A stretch of DNA of 64,000 bases. It comes from Paenibacillus silvae. GTDB lineage: Bacteria > Bacillota > Bacilli > Paenibacillales > Paenibacillaceae. The stretch is taken from NCBI RefSeq assembly GCF_014639235.1, contig NZ_BMFU01000004.1:489222-553221 (forward strand). Reading direction: 5' to 3'. The notes below the pieces were generated by a model. That model was not told where the DNA came from. It did no database searches and worked only from the letters and a program-made list of their open reading frames with translations. The position numbers were made by a program, and so were the translations under genes. Below are positions 1-9,317 of the stretch, in pieces; the first letter of the stretch is position 1, and every line of letters begins with the position of its first letter.

Positions 1-122
1 GGGCGCTGGACCGGGCGCTGAAAAGCAAAGTTTCACCCGAGATATATGAACAGCTTGCTGCTGACTTCATTGCAGTAGAGGATGAATTTATTGCTGCACA
101 GGGGCGTGAAGAGGATGAGTGA
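1..122 (+). CDS. rnpM: YlxR/RnpM family RNA-binding protein, 3' end only
   Basis: The reading frame enters from the left edge (codons from base 3) and stops at TGA 120-122. Only about 39 C-terminal residues are visible, rich in Glu, Asp and Ala. No diagnostic motif remains, so the identity rests on position: in Bacilli the order nusA-ylxR-ylxQ-infB-rbfA is conserved, and the next three genes here fit it. YlxR (RnpM) is known as an RNase P modulator and nucleoid-associated regulator. The stop overlaps the ATG of ylxQ, which suggests translational coupling. Confidence 0.6.
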   Translation, partial: ALDRALKSKVSPEIYEQLAADFIAVEDEFIAAQGREEDE

Positions 123-444
123 TGCAAAAGTATTATCTTACCTCGGGCTTTCTATGCGTGCTGGCAAGCTTGTTACAGGTGAAGAAATTGTACTGAAAGC
201 GATCCGTTCAGGTGACGCCAAGATGGTTATTGTTGCAGGCGACGCTTCGGCGAATACACAGAAGAAATTTCGCGACAAATGTGGTACTTACAAGGTTCCG
301 CTTCTTATCGGTTGGGATCGCGACCGTATTGGGTCAAGCATCGGTAAAGATACGCGGGTGGTTCTTGCAGTAACAGACCTTGGGTTTGCAAAAATGATCT
401 CCAAGCAAGTCGGTATAATGTCGGAGGTGGAGTATATTGAGTAA
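115..444 (+). CDS. ylxQ: YlxQ, L7Ae-family RNA-binding protein
   Basis: A 109-residue protein of the ribosomal L7Ae/L30e/S12e fold, which binds kink-turn RNA. The N-terminal SYLGLSMRAGKLVTGEE and the following IVAGDAS segment are typical of the family. An upstream in-frame ATG at 82 exists, but ATG 115 matches the family N-terminus, lies behind a GGGG-rich Shine-Dalgarno site and overlaps the ylxR stop. The gene sits between ylxR and infB as in B. subtilis and overlaps the infB start by 8 bases. It probably works with translation or RNase P; its exact role is not established. Confidence 0.88.
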   Translation: MSDAKVLSYLGLSMRAGKLVTGEEIVLKAIRSGDAKMVIVAGDASANTQKKFRDKCGTYKVPLLIGWDRDRIGSSIGKDTRVVLAVTDLGFAKMISKQVGIMSEVEYIE

Positions 445-3010
445 ACAGGAAAACAAGGAAAAATTGCGAGTTTATGAATATGCGAAGTCCCTTAACATGA
501 GCAGCAAGGAAATTATAACCATTCTTAAAAAGCTGGATATTCCCGTTAACAATCATATGAGCGTTATGGAGAATGGTTCAGTCAGCAAGGTGGAACAATT
601 TTTTAAAGATATCAAATCCACTGCCGCATCCAAACAGGGTGGCGAAGCCAAATCGGTAGCCACTTCGTCCGTGCGCAGTGACAAACCAGTGGACAGCAAC
701 AAGCCGGGCGGCGGAGTGAACACGCCGAAGAGCGGCAGTACAACCGGTAGTCCCGTACAAACAAAAATACAACAGGAAAAGCAGGTAGGTATGAACAATA
801 GACCAAATTCCAACAATAACAATGGCGCTCAAAGATCAAGCGGCCAAGACAGCCGTAACAGAACAACAACTTCCCAAGGCTCAAACCAGGGAGGACAATC
901 AGGAAATCGTCCAAGACCGGCTTCGAGTGGTCAAGGAAACACGGGGTCCCGTCCGCAAGGCACGGGTCAACGTCCGAACAATAGCGGCGGTCCTGGCAGA
1001 ACTTCAGGACCTAACAGCGGCAACCGTAGCGGTGGCCAAGGACAAGGGCAGGGACAAGGGCAGGGACAAGGTGGCCAACGCAGAGGCGGTCAAGGTAACT
1101 CAGGCAGCAACAATGGAAATCGCTCCAACAATAGTGGCGGTGGACGTCGCTTTGACGACAATCGCGGTGGCGGAGGCAATTTCCGCAATAACCGTGGCGG
1201 CAAGAACAACCGCAACCGAAATCAGCAACAGTATGTACAGCGTGAAAAAATTGATAACACACCGAAGAAAATCATCGTACGTGGTGATATGACGGTTGGT
1301 GAAACAGCGAAGCTGCTTCATAAAGATGCTTCCGAAGTTATCAAAAAGCTGATTGGTATGGGGGTTATGGCAACCATTAACCAGGAGCTTGATATTGATA
1401 CGATTCTTCTGCTTGCAGGTGAATTCGGTGTTGAAGTTGAAGTGAAAATTGTGCTTGAAGATGACCGTTTCGAAAATGTCGAGGAGAATGATGATCCTGC
1501 AGATCTGCAGTCCCGTCCTCCGGTTGTAACGATCATGGGTCACGTTGACCATGGTAAAACAACATTGCTCGATGCGATTCGCTCCACGAATGTAACGGGC
1601 GGCGAAGCTGGCGGTATCACACAGCACATTGGTGCATATCAAGTTGAGATTAACCATAAGAAAATTACGTTCCTGGATACACCGGGTCACGAAGCGTTTA
1701 CAGCGATGCGTGCGCGTGGTGCACAGGTTACGGATATGACAATTATTGTTGTAGCTGCAGATGATGGTGTTATGCCACAGACGGTTGAGGCGATTAACCA
1801 TGCCAAAGCTGCTGGTCTGCCGATTATCGTTGCAGTCAACAAAATTGACAAACCGGGTGCTGATCCTGATAAAGTGAAGCAGGAACTGACCAACTATGAA
1901 CTCGTTCCGGAAGAGTGGGGCGGAGATACGATCTTTGTAAACGTATCTGCGAAACAAAGAATGGGTCTGGAAGGTTTGCTTGAAATGATTCTTCTCGTTG
2001 CAGAAGTAAATGAATACAAAGCAAATCCAGATAAACGTGCTCGGGGTACGGTGATTGAAGCCGAACTCGATAAAGGACGTGGGCCAGTTGCACGTATCCT
2101 TGTACAGCATGGTACATTGAAAGTCGGAGATGCGTTCGTAGCGGGTAACTGTTTTGGCCGTGTACGTGCAATGGTCAATGATAAAGGCCGTCGTTTGAAA
2201 GAAGCTGGACCGTCTACTCCAGTAGAAATTACAGGTCTGACGGAAGTGCCAGGTGCGGGAGATCCATTCATGGTGTTTGAAGATGAGCGTAAAGCTCGTT
2301 CTATTGCTGAAAAGCGTGCCATCACGCAACGTGAATCAGATCTGGGCACGAACACTCGTGTAACTCTGGATGATTTGTTCCAACACATTAAAGATGGCGA
2401 GATTAAAGATTTGAATGTGATCATCAAAGGTGACGTGCAAGGTTCGGTTGAAGCGTTGAAAGGTTCCCTGGCGAAGATCGAAGTTGAAGGCGTACGCGTG
2501 AAGATCATTCATAGCGGTGCTGGCGCGATCACGGAATCCGACATCATCTTGGCCGCAGCTTCTAATGCCATCGTGATCGGTTTCAACGTTCGTCCTGAAA
2601 ATCAGGCAAAAATTACTGCGGATCAAGAACAAGTAGACATTCGTCTGCACCGCGTTATCTACAGCGTGATTGAAGAGATTGAACAAGCGATGAAAGGTAT
2701 GCTCGATCCGATCTACAAAGAAAAAGTTATCGGTCATGCTGAAGTTCGGAATACCTTCTCCATCAGTAAAGTGGGTACCATTGCAGGTTGTATGGTTACC
2801 TCGGGCAAAATCACTCGTTCTGCGGAAGCACGCCTGATTCGTGATGGCATCGTCCTTTACGAAGGCAAGCTGGATTCCCTGAAACGGTTTAAAGATGATG
2901 CCAAAGAAGTAGCTCAAGGTTACGAGTGTGGTATCACATTGGACAAATACAACGATCTCAAAGAAGGCGACGTTATCGAAGCCTTTATTATGGAGACCGT
3001 ACAACGATAA
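437..3010 (+). CDS. infB: Translation initiation factor IF-2
   Basis: IF-2 GTPase, 857 residues, which places initiator fMet-tRNA on the 30S subunit. Order of parts: a short IF2_N domain (residues 10-50), a long Gly/Asn/Gln/Ser-rich linker (about 70-270), a second IF2_N motif (about 280-330), then the G domain with GHVDHGKT near residue 367, DTPGHEAF and NKIDK, followed by domains II-IV. The start is TTG at 437, with GGAGGTGG just upstream, overlapping the end of ylxQ. The linker holds a run of Gly-Gln repeats coded by a repeated 12-mer (about 1038-1075), which makes it longer than the B. subtilis linker. Co-transcribed with ylxQ and probably rbfA. Confidence 0.97.
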   Translation: MSKQENKEKLRVYEYAKSLNMSSKEIITILKKLDIPVNNHMSVMENGSVSKVEQFFKDIKSTAASKQGGEAKSVATSSVRSDKPVDSNKPGGGVNTPKSGSTTGSPVQTKIQQEKQVGMNNRPNSNNNNGAQRSSGQDSRNRTTTSQGSNQGGQSGNRPRPASSGQGNTGSRPQGTGQRPNNSGGPGRTSGPNSGNRSGGQGQGQGQGQGQGGQRRGGQGNSGSNNGNRSNNSGGGRRFDDNRGGGGNFRNNRGGKNNRNRNQQQYVQREKIDNTPKKIIVRGDMTVGETAKLLHKDASEVIKKLIGMGVMATINQELDIDTILLLAGEFGVEVEVKIVLEDDRFENVEENDDPADLQSRPPVVTIMGHVDHGKTTLLDAIRSTNVTGGEAGGITQHIGAYQVEINHKKITFLDTPGHEAFTAMRARGAQVTDMTIIVVAADDGVMPQTVEAINHAKAAGLPIIVAVNKIDKPGADPDKVKQELTNYELVPEEWGGDTIFVNVSAKQRMGLEGLLEMILLVAEVNEYKANPDKRARGTVIEAELDKGRGPVARILVQHGTLKVGDAFVAGNCFGRVRAMVNDKGRRLKEAGPSTPVEITGLTEVPGAGDPFMVFEDERKARSIAEKRAITQRESDLGTNTRVTLDDLFQHIKDGEIKDLNVIIKGDVQGSVEALKGSLAKIEVEGVRVKIIHSGAGAITESDIILAAASNAIVIGFNVRPENQAKITADQEQVDIRLHRVIYSVIEEIEQAMKGMLDPIYKEKVIGHAEVRNTFSISKVGTIAGCMVTSGKITRSAEARLIRDGIVLYEGKLDSLKRFKDDAKEVAQGYECGITLDKYNDLKEGDVIEAFIMETVQR

Positions 3011-3035
3011 GCAAGGAAGCATGAGGTGAACAACA

Positions 3036-3395
3036 ATGGCTAAGATTCGTACAGGTAGAGTGGGCGAGCAAATCAAGAAAGAATTGAGTTTGCTTATCCA
3101 GTCAGAACTGAAAGATCCACGTATCGGTTTTATTACCGTTACGGGTGTTGAAGTGACTGGCGACTTGTCGCAAGCCAAAGTTTATCTGAGTGTCTTCGGT
3201 GAACAGGAGCAGAAGGATAATTCGCTTAAAGCACTTGCGAAAGCAAACGGCTTCCTGCGCACGGAGCTGGGCAAACGCATCCGGTTCCGTCATGTTCCCG
3301 AATTGATATTCAAGATCGACGAATCGATTGCATACGGCAGCCGGATTGAAAAGCTGCTGGGCGATATTGGTTCCGACAAAAACGAATCCCAGTAA
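3036..3395 (+). CDS. rbfA: 30S ribosome-binding factor A
   Basis: A 119-residue KH-like protein that binds the 5' end of 16S rRNA during late 30S maturation. The family core is visible as DPRIGFITVTGVEVTGDLSQ and the VYLSVFG strand. ATG 3036 follows GAGGTGA with good spacing, 25 bases after infB, so it is in the same operon. Length is normal for the family. Confidence 0.96.
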   Translation: MAKIRTGRVGEQIKKELSLLIQSELKDPRIGFITVTGVEVTGDLSQAKVYLSVFGEQEQKDNSLKALAKANGFLRTELGKRIRFRHVPELIFKIDESIAYGSRIEKLLGDIGSDKNESQ

Positions 3396-3414
3396 CAGAA
3401 TAGAGGAGACGGCA

Positions 3415-4392
3415 ATGCACACTTATGAACAGGCGCTCCAGGCAGGCAAACAATTCCTGCTGGAGCATGACGATTACCTGGTCGTGTCGCATGTACAGCC
3501 GGACGGTGACGCAGTCAGCTCGACGGTAACGGTGGGCTGGCTGCTGTCATGTCTGGGGAAGACATTCACCATGATTAATGAAGGTGAAATTCCACAGCGC
3601 ATGCGTTTTTTATGGCAGGCCGATGCCATTGTGAACATGACCGAACAACCCCCGGAGCGTAAGTATAAAGCGATCATCTGTGTTGATTGTGCTGATTTTG
3701 CCAGAGTGGGTCTTTCCCGTCAATATTTTGAAGAAGACGCCATAATTTTGAATATTGATCATCACCCAACGAACAACGGTTATGGTGCAGTAAATATAAT
3801 CAAATCAGATGCAGCGGCAACAGCCGAAATTTTGTTTGATTTTCTGCAGCTTTTCAATATTACGTGGAACAAGGACATTGCAACGGCAGTATACACAGGT
3901 CTGTTGACAGATACGGGCGGGTTCCGTTATGCCAATACAAGTCCGAATGTAATGGCCGTGGCTTCGCGTTTGCTGGAACATGGTGTGGATGGTCCTCATC
4001 TTGCGCAAATGCTGCTGGAGGAAGTTACGCTTCCTCAGGTTCGCATTCTGAACAAGGCGCTCTCTTCATTGCAGATGACAGAAGATGGCAGAGTGGCCTG
4101 GGTTGTTATTACACCAGATGACATGCAGGCATGCGGAGCAGTTAATGAAGATTTGGAAGGAATTGTGAACTTCGCTCGAAACATTCGTGGTGTGGAAGTA
4201 GGTATCTTTTTCAAAGTCATCAATGACAATGCAGTGAAGGCATCCATGCGCTCAGCTGGTAAAGTAGATGTTGCAGCGTTAGCACAGACCTTTGGCGGCG
4301 GCGGACATGTGCTCGCAGCAGGCTGCCGGTTGGAAGGCAAGCTGGAGGAAGTCGTGGAAAAAGTGCTGAAGCAGGTGAACTTACAATGGTAA
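3415..4392 (+). CDS. nrnA: DHH-family bifunctional oligoribonuclease/PAP phosphatase NrnA
   Basis: A 325-residue DHH/DHHA1 phosphoesterase. In Bacilli NrnA degrades nano-RNAs and dephosphorylates 3'-phosphoadenosine 5'-phosphate. Metal-binding motifs are visible: HVQPDGDA near the N-terminus, VDCAD, and the signature IDHHPTN near residue 115; the C-terminal DHHA1 domain has GGGGHVLAAGC. The frame is open further upstream, but ATG 3415 follows AGAGGAG and gives the usual N-terminus. The stop overlaps the truB start (ATGGTAA), so the two are coupled. Confidence 0.95.
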   Translation: MHTYEQALQAGKQFLLEHDDYLVVSHVQPDGDAVSSTVTVGWLLSCLGKTFTMINEGEIPQRMRFLWQADAIVNMTEQPPERKYKAIICVDCADFARVGLSRQYFEEDAIILNIDHHPTNNGYGAVNIIKSDAAATAEILFDFLQLFNITWNKDIATAVYTGLLTDTGGFRYANTSPNVMAVASRLLEHGVDGPHLAQMLLEEVTLPQVRILNKALSSLQMTEDGRVAWVVITPDDMQACGAVNEDLEGIVNFARNIRGVEVGIFFKVINDNAVKASMRSAGKVDVAALAQTFGGGGHVLAAGCRLEGKLEEVVEKVLKQVNLQW

Positions 4393-5309
4393 AGCCGTTT
4401 GAAGGTGTGTTGCCAGTGTATAAGCCAGCTGGTTTTACTTCTCATGATGTCGTAGCCAAAATGCGTCGGATCCTAAAGATGAAACGTATTGGTCATACGG
4501 GTACGCTTGATCCTCAGGTGACCGGGGTTCTCCCGCTCTGCCTGGGGCGGGCTACACGAGTGGTCGAGTATATGCAGGAGCTTCCCAAGGAATATCTGGC
4601 AACGCTCAGGCTGGGACTTGCCACAGACACAGAAGATCTGACCGGTGAAGTCATTGAACGTTCAACGTCGGCTGTAGAAGTAACACAGGCTCAGGTACAG
4701 CAGGTGCTGGAGCAGTTTCTTGGTAACATATCACAGGTTCCACCCATGTATTCTGCCGTAAAGGTTGATGGGAAACGATTATATGAACTTGCACGTGAAG
4801 GCAAAACGGTAGAACGCAAGAGTCGTGAAGTTACCATCTACGAGCTGGAGCTGACCGGAATAGAGAGTAATGATGGCACAACCGACATATCTTTTCGTGC
4901 CTTATGCTCGAAAGGAACGTATATCCGTACATTATGTGTAGATATCGGCCGCAAGCTTGGGTTCCCGTCTACAATGGTGAAGCTGGAACGTACCATATCT
5001 GCAGGAATATCTGCAGAGCATTGTCTCCATATAGAAGAAGTTGAAAAGCGCATGGCTGAAGGCACGCTGGCTGAGGCGCTGATCCCGGTAGATGAAGCGA
5101 TTCCTTCTATTCCGGCCCACAAGGTCGGAGAAGAGCAGATGAAAGGAGCGCTTCAGGGGCAAAAGCTGTCCGCTCGTCTGCTGGAGCCGCCAGTGGAGCA
5201 GCCTGGCCTGCTTCGTCTCTATGCTCAGGATGGCACGTTTCTGGGGATATTTGAGCGGGATGAATTGAAACCAACCGTGAGGGCTGTTAAAGTTTTCTTA
5301 CCGGAATAA
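4386..5309 (+). CDS. truB: tRNA pseudouridine(55) synthase
   Basis: TruB makes pseudouridine 55 in the T-loop of tRNAs. The protein of 307 residues carries GHTGTLDPQVTGVLP with the catalytic Asp42, the RLYELAREG segment, and KGTYIRTL, all conserved in the family. It overlaps the end of nrnA by seven bases. It belongs to the nusA-infB operon, as in other Bacilli. Confidence 0.97.
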   Translation: MVKPFEGVLPVYKPAGFTSHDVVAKMRRILKMKRIGHTGTLDPQVTGVLPLCLGRATRVVEYMQELPKEYLATLRLGLATDTEDLTGEVIERSTSAVEVTQAQVQQVLEQFLGNISQVPPMYSAVKVDGKRLYELAREGKTVERKSREVTIYELELTGIESNDGTTDISFRALCSKGTYIRTLCVDIGRKLGFPSTMVKLERTISAGISAEHCLHIEEVEKRMAEGTLAEALIPVDEAIPSIPAHKVGEEQMKGALQGQKLSARLLEPPVEQPGLLRLYAQDGTFLGIFERDELKPTVRAVKVFLPE

Positions 5310-5373
5310 AAAGGAACCAGGCTTGGAGTGATGACGAGGTTCAAGCTTGGCCCATCAAGTGAAATGCAGGTGA

Positions 5374-6318
5374 ATGATTGTGAAAACCGTAATGTTAACC
5401 TATCCGCAGACATTACAATCCGCGGAACTGAGTACACATCCCCAAGTGCTGGCAATTGGTCAATTCGACGGGCTGCATCTCGGTCATGCAAGCGTCATTC
5501 TATCCGCTGTTCGCATCGCGCGGGAATCGGGTAAGAAGGCAGCTGTCATGACCTTTCATCCACACCCGAAGGAAGTTATGCGCAAAGGGGATTACGAGGG
5601 ATACCTTACCCCGCTGAGAGACAAAGAAGAGATTTTGGCCGGTATGGGAGTGGATATTCTCTACGTGGTTGAATTTAATGAATCTTTTTCAAAGTTATCT
5701 CCAGAGCAATTTGTGCATGAATTGTTACTTCCTCTTCAGACACAAACTGCCGTTGTCGGATTTGATTTTCGTTTTGGTCATAAAGGAGCGGGCGATGAAC
5801 AGTTGCTGCGTACCTTGGGTGGAAGCGAGATGACGGTAGAGACAGTTCCTCCGTTTCTGCTTGGCGGGGAGAAGGTGAGCAGTTCACTCATCCGTGCGCT
5901 GCTGAAACGTGGCGAAATGGATGAGGCCAGTCAGTGGCTTGGCCGTCCATACAGCGTTAGAGGTACCGTTATTCATGGAGAAAAACGCGGGCGTACCATT
6001 GGTTTTCCCACCGCTAACCTTGAGCTTGTCGATCATTATGTTACGCCAGCCAAAGGGGTTTATGCTGTGCGGGTGAAGGTCGGCACTCAAGAGCTCGCGG
6101 GTGTAATGAACCTGGGTGTCAAACCGACTTTTCACGAGAATGGCATGAAACCGACCTATGAAGTGCATCTGCTTGATTTTGATGGTCAAATCTATGATCA
6201 GGAACTGAAAGTGGAACTGGTGCATTACATTCGAAATGAGCAAAAGTTTGGCTCGATTGATGCCTTGATTGCTCAGATTCGCCAAGATGCATTGACTGCT
6301 GCTCGTCTGTTATCCTGA
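5374..6318 (+). CDS. ribF: Bifunctional riboflavin kinase/FAD synthetase
   Basis: RibF converts riboflavin to FMN and then to FAD. The N-terminal nucleotidyltransferase has IGQFDGLHLGH and FDFRFGHKGAGD; the C-terminal riboflavin kinase starts near residue 185 with RGTVIHGEKRGRTIGFPTAN. Total 314 residues, normal length. Two starts are possible: ATG 5374, only about 3 bases after the GCAGG Shine-Dalgarno site, or GTG 5380, whose spacing is better; I report the longer one. It is about 64 bases downstream of truB. Confidence 0.95.
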   Translation: MIVKTVMLTYPQTLQSAELSTHPQVLAIGQFDGLHLGHASVILSAVRIARESGKKAAVMTFHPHPKEVMRKGDYEGYLTPLRDKEEILAGMGVDILYVVEFNESFSKLSPEQFVHELLLPLQTQTAVVGFDFRFGHKGAGDEQLLRTLGGSEMTVETVPPFLLGGEKVSSSLIRALLKRGEMDEASQWLGRPYSVRGTVIHGEKRGRTIGFPTANLELVDHYVTPAKGVYAVRVKVGTQELAGVMNLGVKPTFHENGMKPTYEVHLLDFDGQIYDQELKVELVHYIRNEQKFGSIDALIAQIRQDALTAARLLS

Positions 6319-6365
6319 AAATGGAATAAAACAAGGGATGTTTACATTTTTCATTTAAATTGATG

Positions 6366-6401
6366 TTTACATTTACTTTGTCCGGGCAACTATGATATAA
6401 T
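6366..6401 (+). promoter_or_regulatory. Promoter of rpsO
   Basis: TATAAT at 6396-6401 is preceded by TG one base upstream (extended -10). A weak -35, TTTACT at 6372-6377, lies 18 bases away. It stands between ribF and rpsO, giving rpsO its own transcript. Confidence 0.7.
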
Positions 6402-6433
6402 GTACTACGTTGTCGATTGAGACGACATTAACC

Positions 6434-6500
6434 TTAGCTTGGTTGCAGGCTCTCACCGGCGGTGACGAGGCTAACGGCGATTATAATGAAGGAGGTGAAT
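6434..6500 (+). promoter_or_regulatory. Structured 5' leader of rpsO, probable S15 autoregulatory element
   Basis: The leader folds into a helix of TTAGC (6434-6438) with GCTAA (6470-6474), enclosing a hairpin TCACC-GGC-GGTGA (6453-6465). The GGAGGTGA ribosome site follows at 6491. In several bacteria free S15 binds its own leader and blocks translation; that this leader does so is an inference from position and structure. Confidence 0.5.
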
Positions 6501-6503
6501 AGG

Positions 6504-6773
6504 ATGGCATTGACTCAAGAACGCAAACAACAACTGATCGACGAGCACAAAACTCATGAGTCCGATACTGGATCACCTGAGGTGCAAGTTGCTATCCTTA
6601 CGGAAAACATCAGAAGTTTGACAGACCACTTGCGCACGCATAAGAAAGACCACCACTCCCGTCGTGGACTTTTGAAAATGGTAGGTCAACGTCGTAAGCT
6701 TTTGGCTTACGTGAAAAACAAAGATGTTAAACGTTACAGCGCACTGATCGAAAAACTCGGATTGCGTCGTTAA
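6504..6773 (+). CDS. rpsO: 30S ribosomal protein S15
   Basis: S15 binds the central domain of 16S rRNA and bridges the subunits. The 89 residues are the exact family length, with THESDTGSPEVQVAILTENI and HLRTHKKDHHSRRGLL. An in-frame ATG at 6462 exists, but ATG 6504 follows GGAGGTGA and gives the standard N-terminus. A terminator follows, so it is largely a single-gene unit ahead of pnp. Confidence 0.98.
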   Translation: MALTQERKQQLIDEHKTHESDTGSPEVQVAILTENIRSLTDHLRTHKKDHHSRRGLLKMVGQRRKLLAYVKNKDVKRYSALIEKLGLRR

Positions 6774-6796
6774 TTATCGTACATGTTTTCAAACTC

Positions 6797-6864
6797 AACC
6801 TGGCTGTTATCCGCCTTTTCTTTTGTCTAAAAGGACAAGCGGACCTCACAGCCGGGTTGTTTTG
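6797..6864 (+). terminator. Terminator after rpsO
   Basis: Long hairpin: AACCTGGCTGT pairs with ACAGCCGGGTT, with an inner CCGC/GCGG helix, followed by GTTTTG. Confidence 0.75.
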
Positions 6865-6899
6865 TAGATGAACATGTTGCCATATATTTGTAGCTGAGG

Positions 6900-6922
6900 G
6901 CTCCGCAAGGAGCTTTTGTTTT
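6900..6922 (+). terminator. Small terminator-like hairpin before pnp
   Basis: GCTCC-gcaa-GGAGC followed by TTTTGTTTT. It is the second hairpin in the rpsO-pnp gap and may lower read-through into pnp. Confidence 0.6.
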
Positions 6923-7033
6923 GCAGGTATGCCTTTGTTCAGCATAACCATTGCTAATGAATGCCGGACAAGCAGGAAATACTGTGAATATGCAGAATCC
7001 ATTGTGATAGGAACGAATTAAAGGAGGGATTTC

Positions 7034-9136
7034 ATGGAACAGCGTGTTGAAATGCAGCTTGGTGGAAGAAAGCTTACGCTTGAGACCGGGCGTTTGGCCA
7101 AGCAGGCGAATGCTGCCGTTAAGGTGACATACGGAGATACCGTCGTATTGTGTACCGTGACAGCATCAAGTGAGCCGAAAGATCTGGACTTTTTCCCACT
7201 GACGGTGAACTATGAAGAAAGATTGTACGCTGTAGGTAAAATCCCGGGTGGATTTATCAAGCGTGAGGGAAGACCATCCGAGAAAGCGATTCTGGCAAGT
7301 CGTCTGACAGACCGGCCGATTCGTCCATTGTTCCCGGAAGGTTTCCGTAACGATGTACAGGTTCTGAATATTGTAATGAGTGTGGATCAGGACTGCGAGC
7401 CACAAATCGCTGCGATGATCGGTACTTCGGCAGCACTGAGCATTTCCGATGTTCCGTTCAGCGGGCCGATTGGCGGTGTGAAGGTTGGTCGTATTGATGG
7501 TGAGTTTATCATTAATCCTACCATTGCTCAGCTGGAAGTGAGCGATATTGAACTGGTTGTAGCCGGAACAAGAGACGCAATTATGATGGTTGAGGCCGAA
7601 GCAAACGAAGTACCTGAAGAAGTGATGCTTGAGGCAATCATGTTCGGGCATGACGAGATCAAAAACATTGTAACGGTGATTGAACAGCTGGTACAGGTTG
7701 CAGGTAAAGAAAAAATGGAAGTGAAGCTCCATGCTGTAAACGCAGAAGTGAACAGCAGTGTGCGTGAGTTTGCAAGCGCACGTCTGGTGGAAGCTGTTAA
7801 AATTGCGGAGAAACACGCTCGTCAGGATGCGATTGACGCTGTGAATGACGAAACGGTTGCTCATTTTGAGGAGAAATACCTTGAAACACCGGAATTGCTG
7901 AAAGATGTGAAAGAAGTGCTGCACGATATCGTCAAAGAAGAAGTGCGCCGTCTGATCACACATGATAAAGTACGTCCGGATGGACGCGGCCTTGCCGAGA
8001 TTCGTCCAATCGAATGTGACACTTCCCTGTTGCCGCGTACACACGGTTCAGGTCTGTTCACACGTGGACAAACACAAGCACTGAGCGTTTGTACTCTGGG
8101 TGCGCTGGGTGACGTTCAAATTCTGGACGGCATCAGTCTGGAAGAAACCAAACGTTTCATGCATCATTACAACTTCCCGCCGTTTAGCGTAGGTGAAGCT
8201 CGTCCGCTTCGTGCGCCAGGACGTCGTGAAATCGGACATGGTGCGCTGGGTGAGCGTGCGTTGTCCAAGGTCATTCCTTCGGAAACGGACTTCCCGTACA
8301 CGATCCGTCTGGTGTCTGAGGTATTGGAATCGAACGGTTCTACGTCCCAGGCAAGTATTTGCGCAAGCACACTTGCGATGATGGATGCAGGCGTACCGAT
8401 TAAAGCTCCGGTAGCTGGTGTAGCGATGGGTCTGATCAAAGATGGAGAGCATGTATCCATTCTGAGTGATATTCAAGGTATGGAAGATCACCTGGGTGAC
8501 ATGGACTTCAAAGTAGCGGGAACACCTGATGGAGTAACGGCTATTCAAATGGATATCAAAATCGATGGTATTGACCGTCAAATTTTGTCCGAAGCGCTGG
8601 CACAGGCAAAAGAAGGACGTATGCACATTTTGGGCAAAATGACCGAAGTGATGAAAACGCCGCGTGAGCAGCTGTCTCAGTATGCGCCTAAAATTACAAC
8701 GATGCACATCAATCCGGATAAAATCCGTGATGTTATCGGTGCTGGTGGTAAAATTATCAATAAAATCATCGAGGAAACCGGTGTTAAAATTGATATTGAG
8801 CAGGATGGCCGTGTCTTTATCGCTTCTTCCAATCAGGAGATGAATGATAAAGCCAAAGCAATTATCGAAGGCATTGTACGCGAAGTGCTGGTTGGCGAAA
8901 TCTATGTCGGCAAAGTAAAACGCGTTGAAAAATTCGGTGCATTCGTTGAAGTGCTTCCTAACAAAGAAGGTCTGGTACACATTTCACAGCTTTCTACAGA
9001 GCGTGTGGCTAAAGTGGAAGATGTGGTGGCAATCGGTGATTCGATTACAGTAAAAGTAACCGAAATCGACCCGCAGGGCCGAATTAACCTGTCCCGCAAG
9101 GCTGTATTAACAGCGGAAGCTCCTGCGCAATCCTAG
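7034..9136 (+). CDS. pnp: Polyribonucleotide nucleotidyltransferase (PNPase)
   Basis: PNPase, 700 residues, a phosphorolytic 3'-5' exoribonuclease and degradosome component. Two RNase PH domains (about 1-215 and 310-535) flank the alpha-helical domain. The KH domain begins with INPDKIRDVIGAGGK near residue 560, and the S1 domain (GKVKRVEKFGAFVEV) closes the protein. AAGGAGGGATTTC precedes ATG 7034. The order rpsO-pnp is the standard one. Confidence 0.98.
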   Translation: MEQRVEMQLGGRKLTLETGRLAKQANAAVKVTYGDTVVLCTVTASSEPKDLDFFPLTVNYEERLYAVGKIPGGFIKREGRPSEKAILASRLTDRPIRPLFPEGFRNDVQVLNIVMSVDQDCEPQIAAMIGTSAALSISDVPFSGPIGGVKVGRIDGEFIINPTIAQLEVSDIELVVAGTRDAIMMVEAEANEVPEEVMLEAIMFGHDEIKNIVTVIEQLVQVAGKEKMEVKLHAVNAEVNSSVREFASARLVEAVKIAEKHARQDAIDAVNDETVAHFEEKYLETPELLKDVKEVLHDIVKEEVRRLITHDKVRPDGRGLAEIRPIECDTSLLPRTHGSGLFTRGQTQALSVCTLGALGDVQILDGISLEETKRFMHHYNFPPFSVGEARPLRAPGRREIGHGALGERALSKVIPSETDFPYTIRLVSEVLESNGSTSQASICASTLAMMDAGVPIKAPVAGVAMGLIKDGEHVSILSDIQGMEDHLGDMDFKVAGTPDGVTAIQMDIKIDGIDRQILSEALAQAKEGRMHILGKMTEVMKTPREQLSQYAPKITTMHINPDKIRDVIGAGGKIINKIIEETGVKIDIEQDGRVFIASSNQEMNDKAKAIIEGIVREVLVGEIYVGKVKRVEKFGAFVEVLPNKEGLVHISQLSTERVAKVEDVVAIGDSITVKVTEIDPQGRINLSRKAVLTAEAPAQS

Positions 9137-9174
9137 GCTGCTGACGTTTGAATAACCATTGAACGATTGAATGA

Positions 9175-9207
9175 AGAGACAGAATGCGAATTTCTGGCTC
9201 TTTTTTT
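9175..9207 (+). terminator. Terminator after pnp
   Basis: AGAGACAGAA pairs with TTTCTGGCTCT (one mismatch), followed by a run of seven T. Confidence 0.85.
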
Positions 9208-9317
9208 AACGTTTAAATTGCAGCGTATGCAGCAGGCGCAGACGGATTGCGGGATTTAATCATAATCCTGCCCTTGTCCTCATATGATGGGGACAAAGAC
9301 GGCGGGAGGATGGAGCT

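Noticed and set aside
1100..2329. 409-codon minus-strand frame inside infB
   Set aside because: Antisense shadow of a strongly conserved gene; composition is that of reverse-read coding DNA.
7166..8980. Long minus-strand frames inside pnp
   Set aside because: Antisense shadows of PNPase with no ribosome site or family motif.
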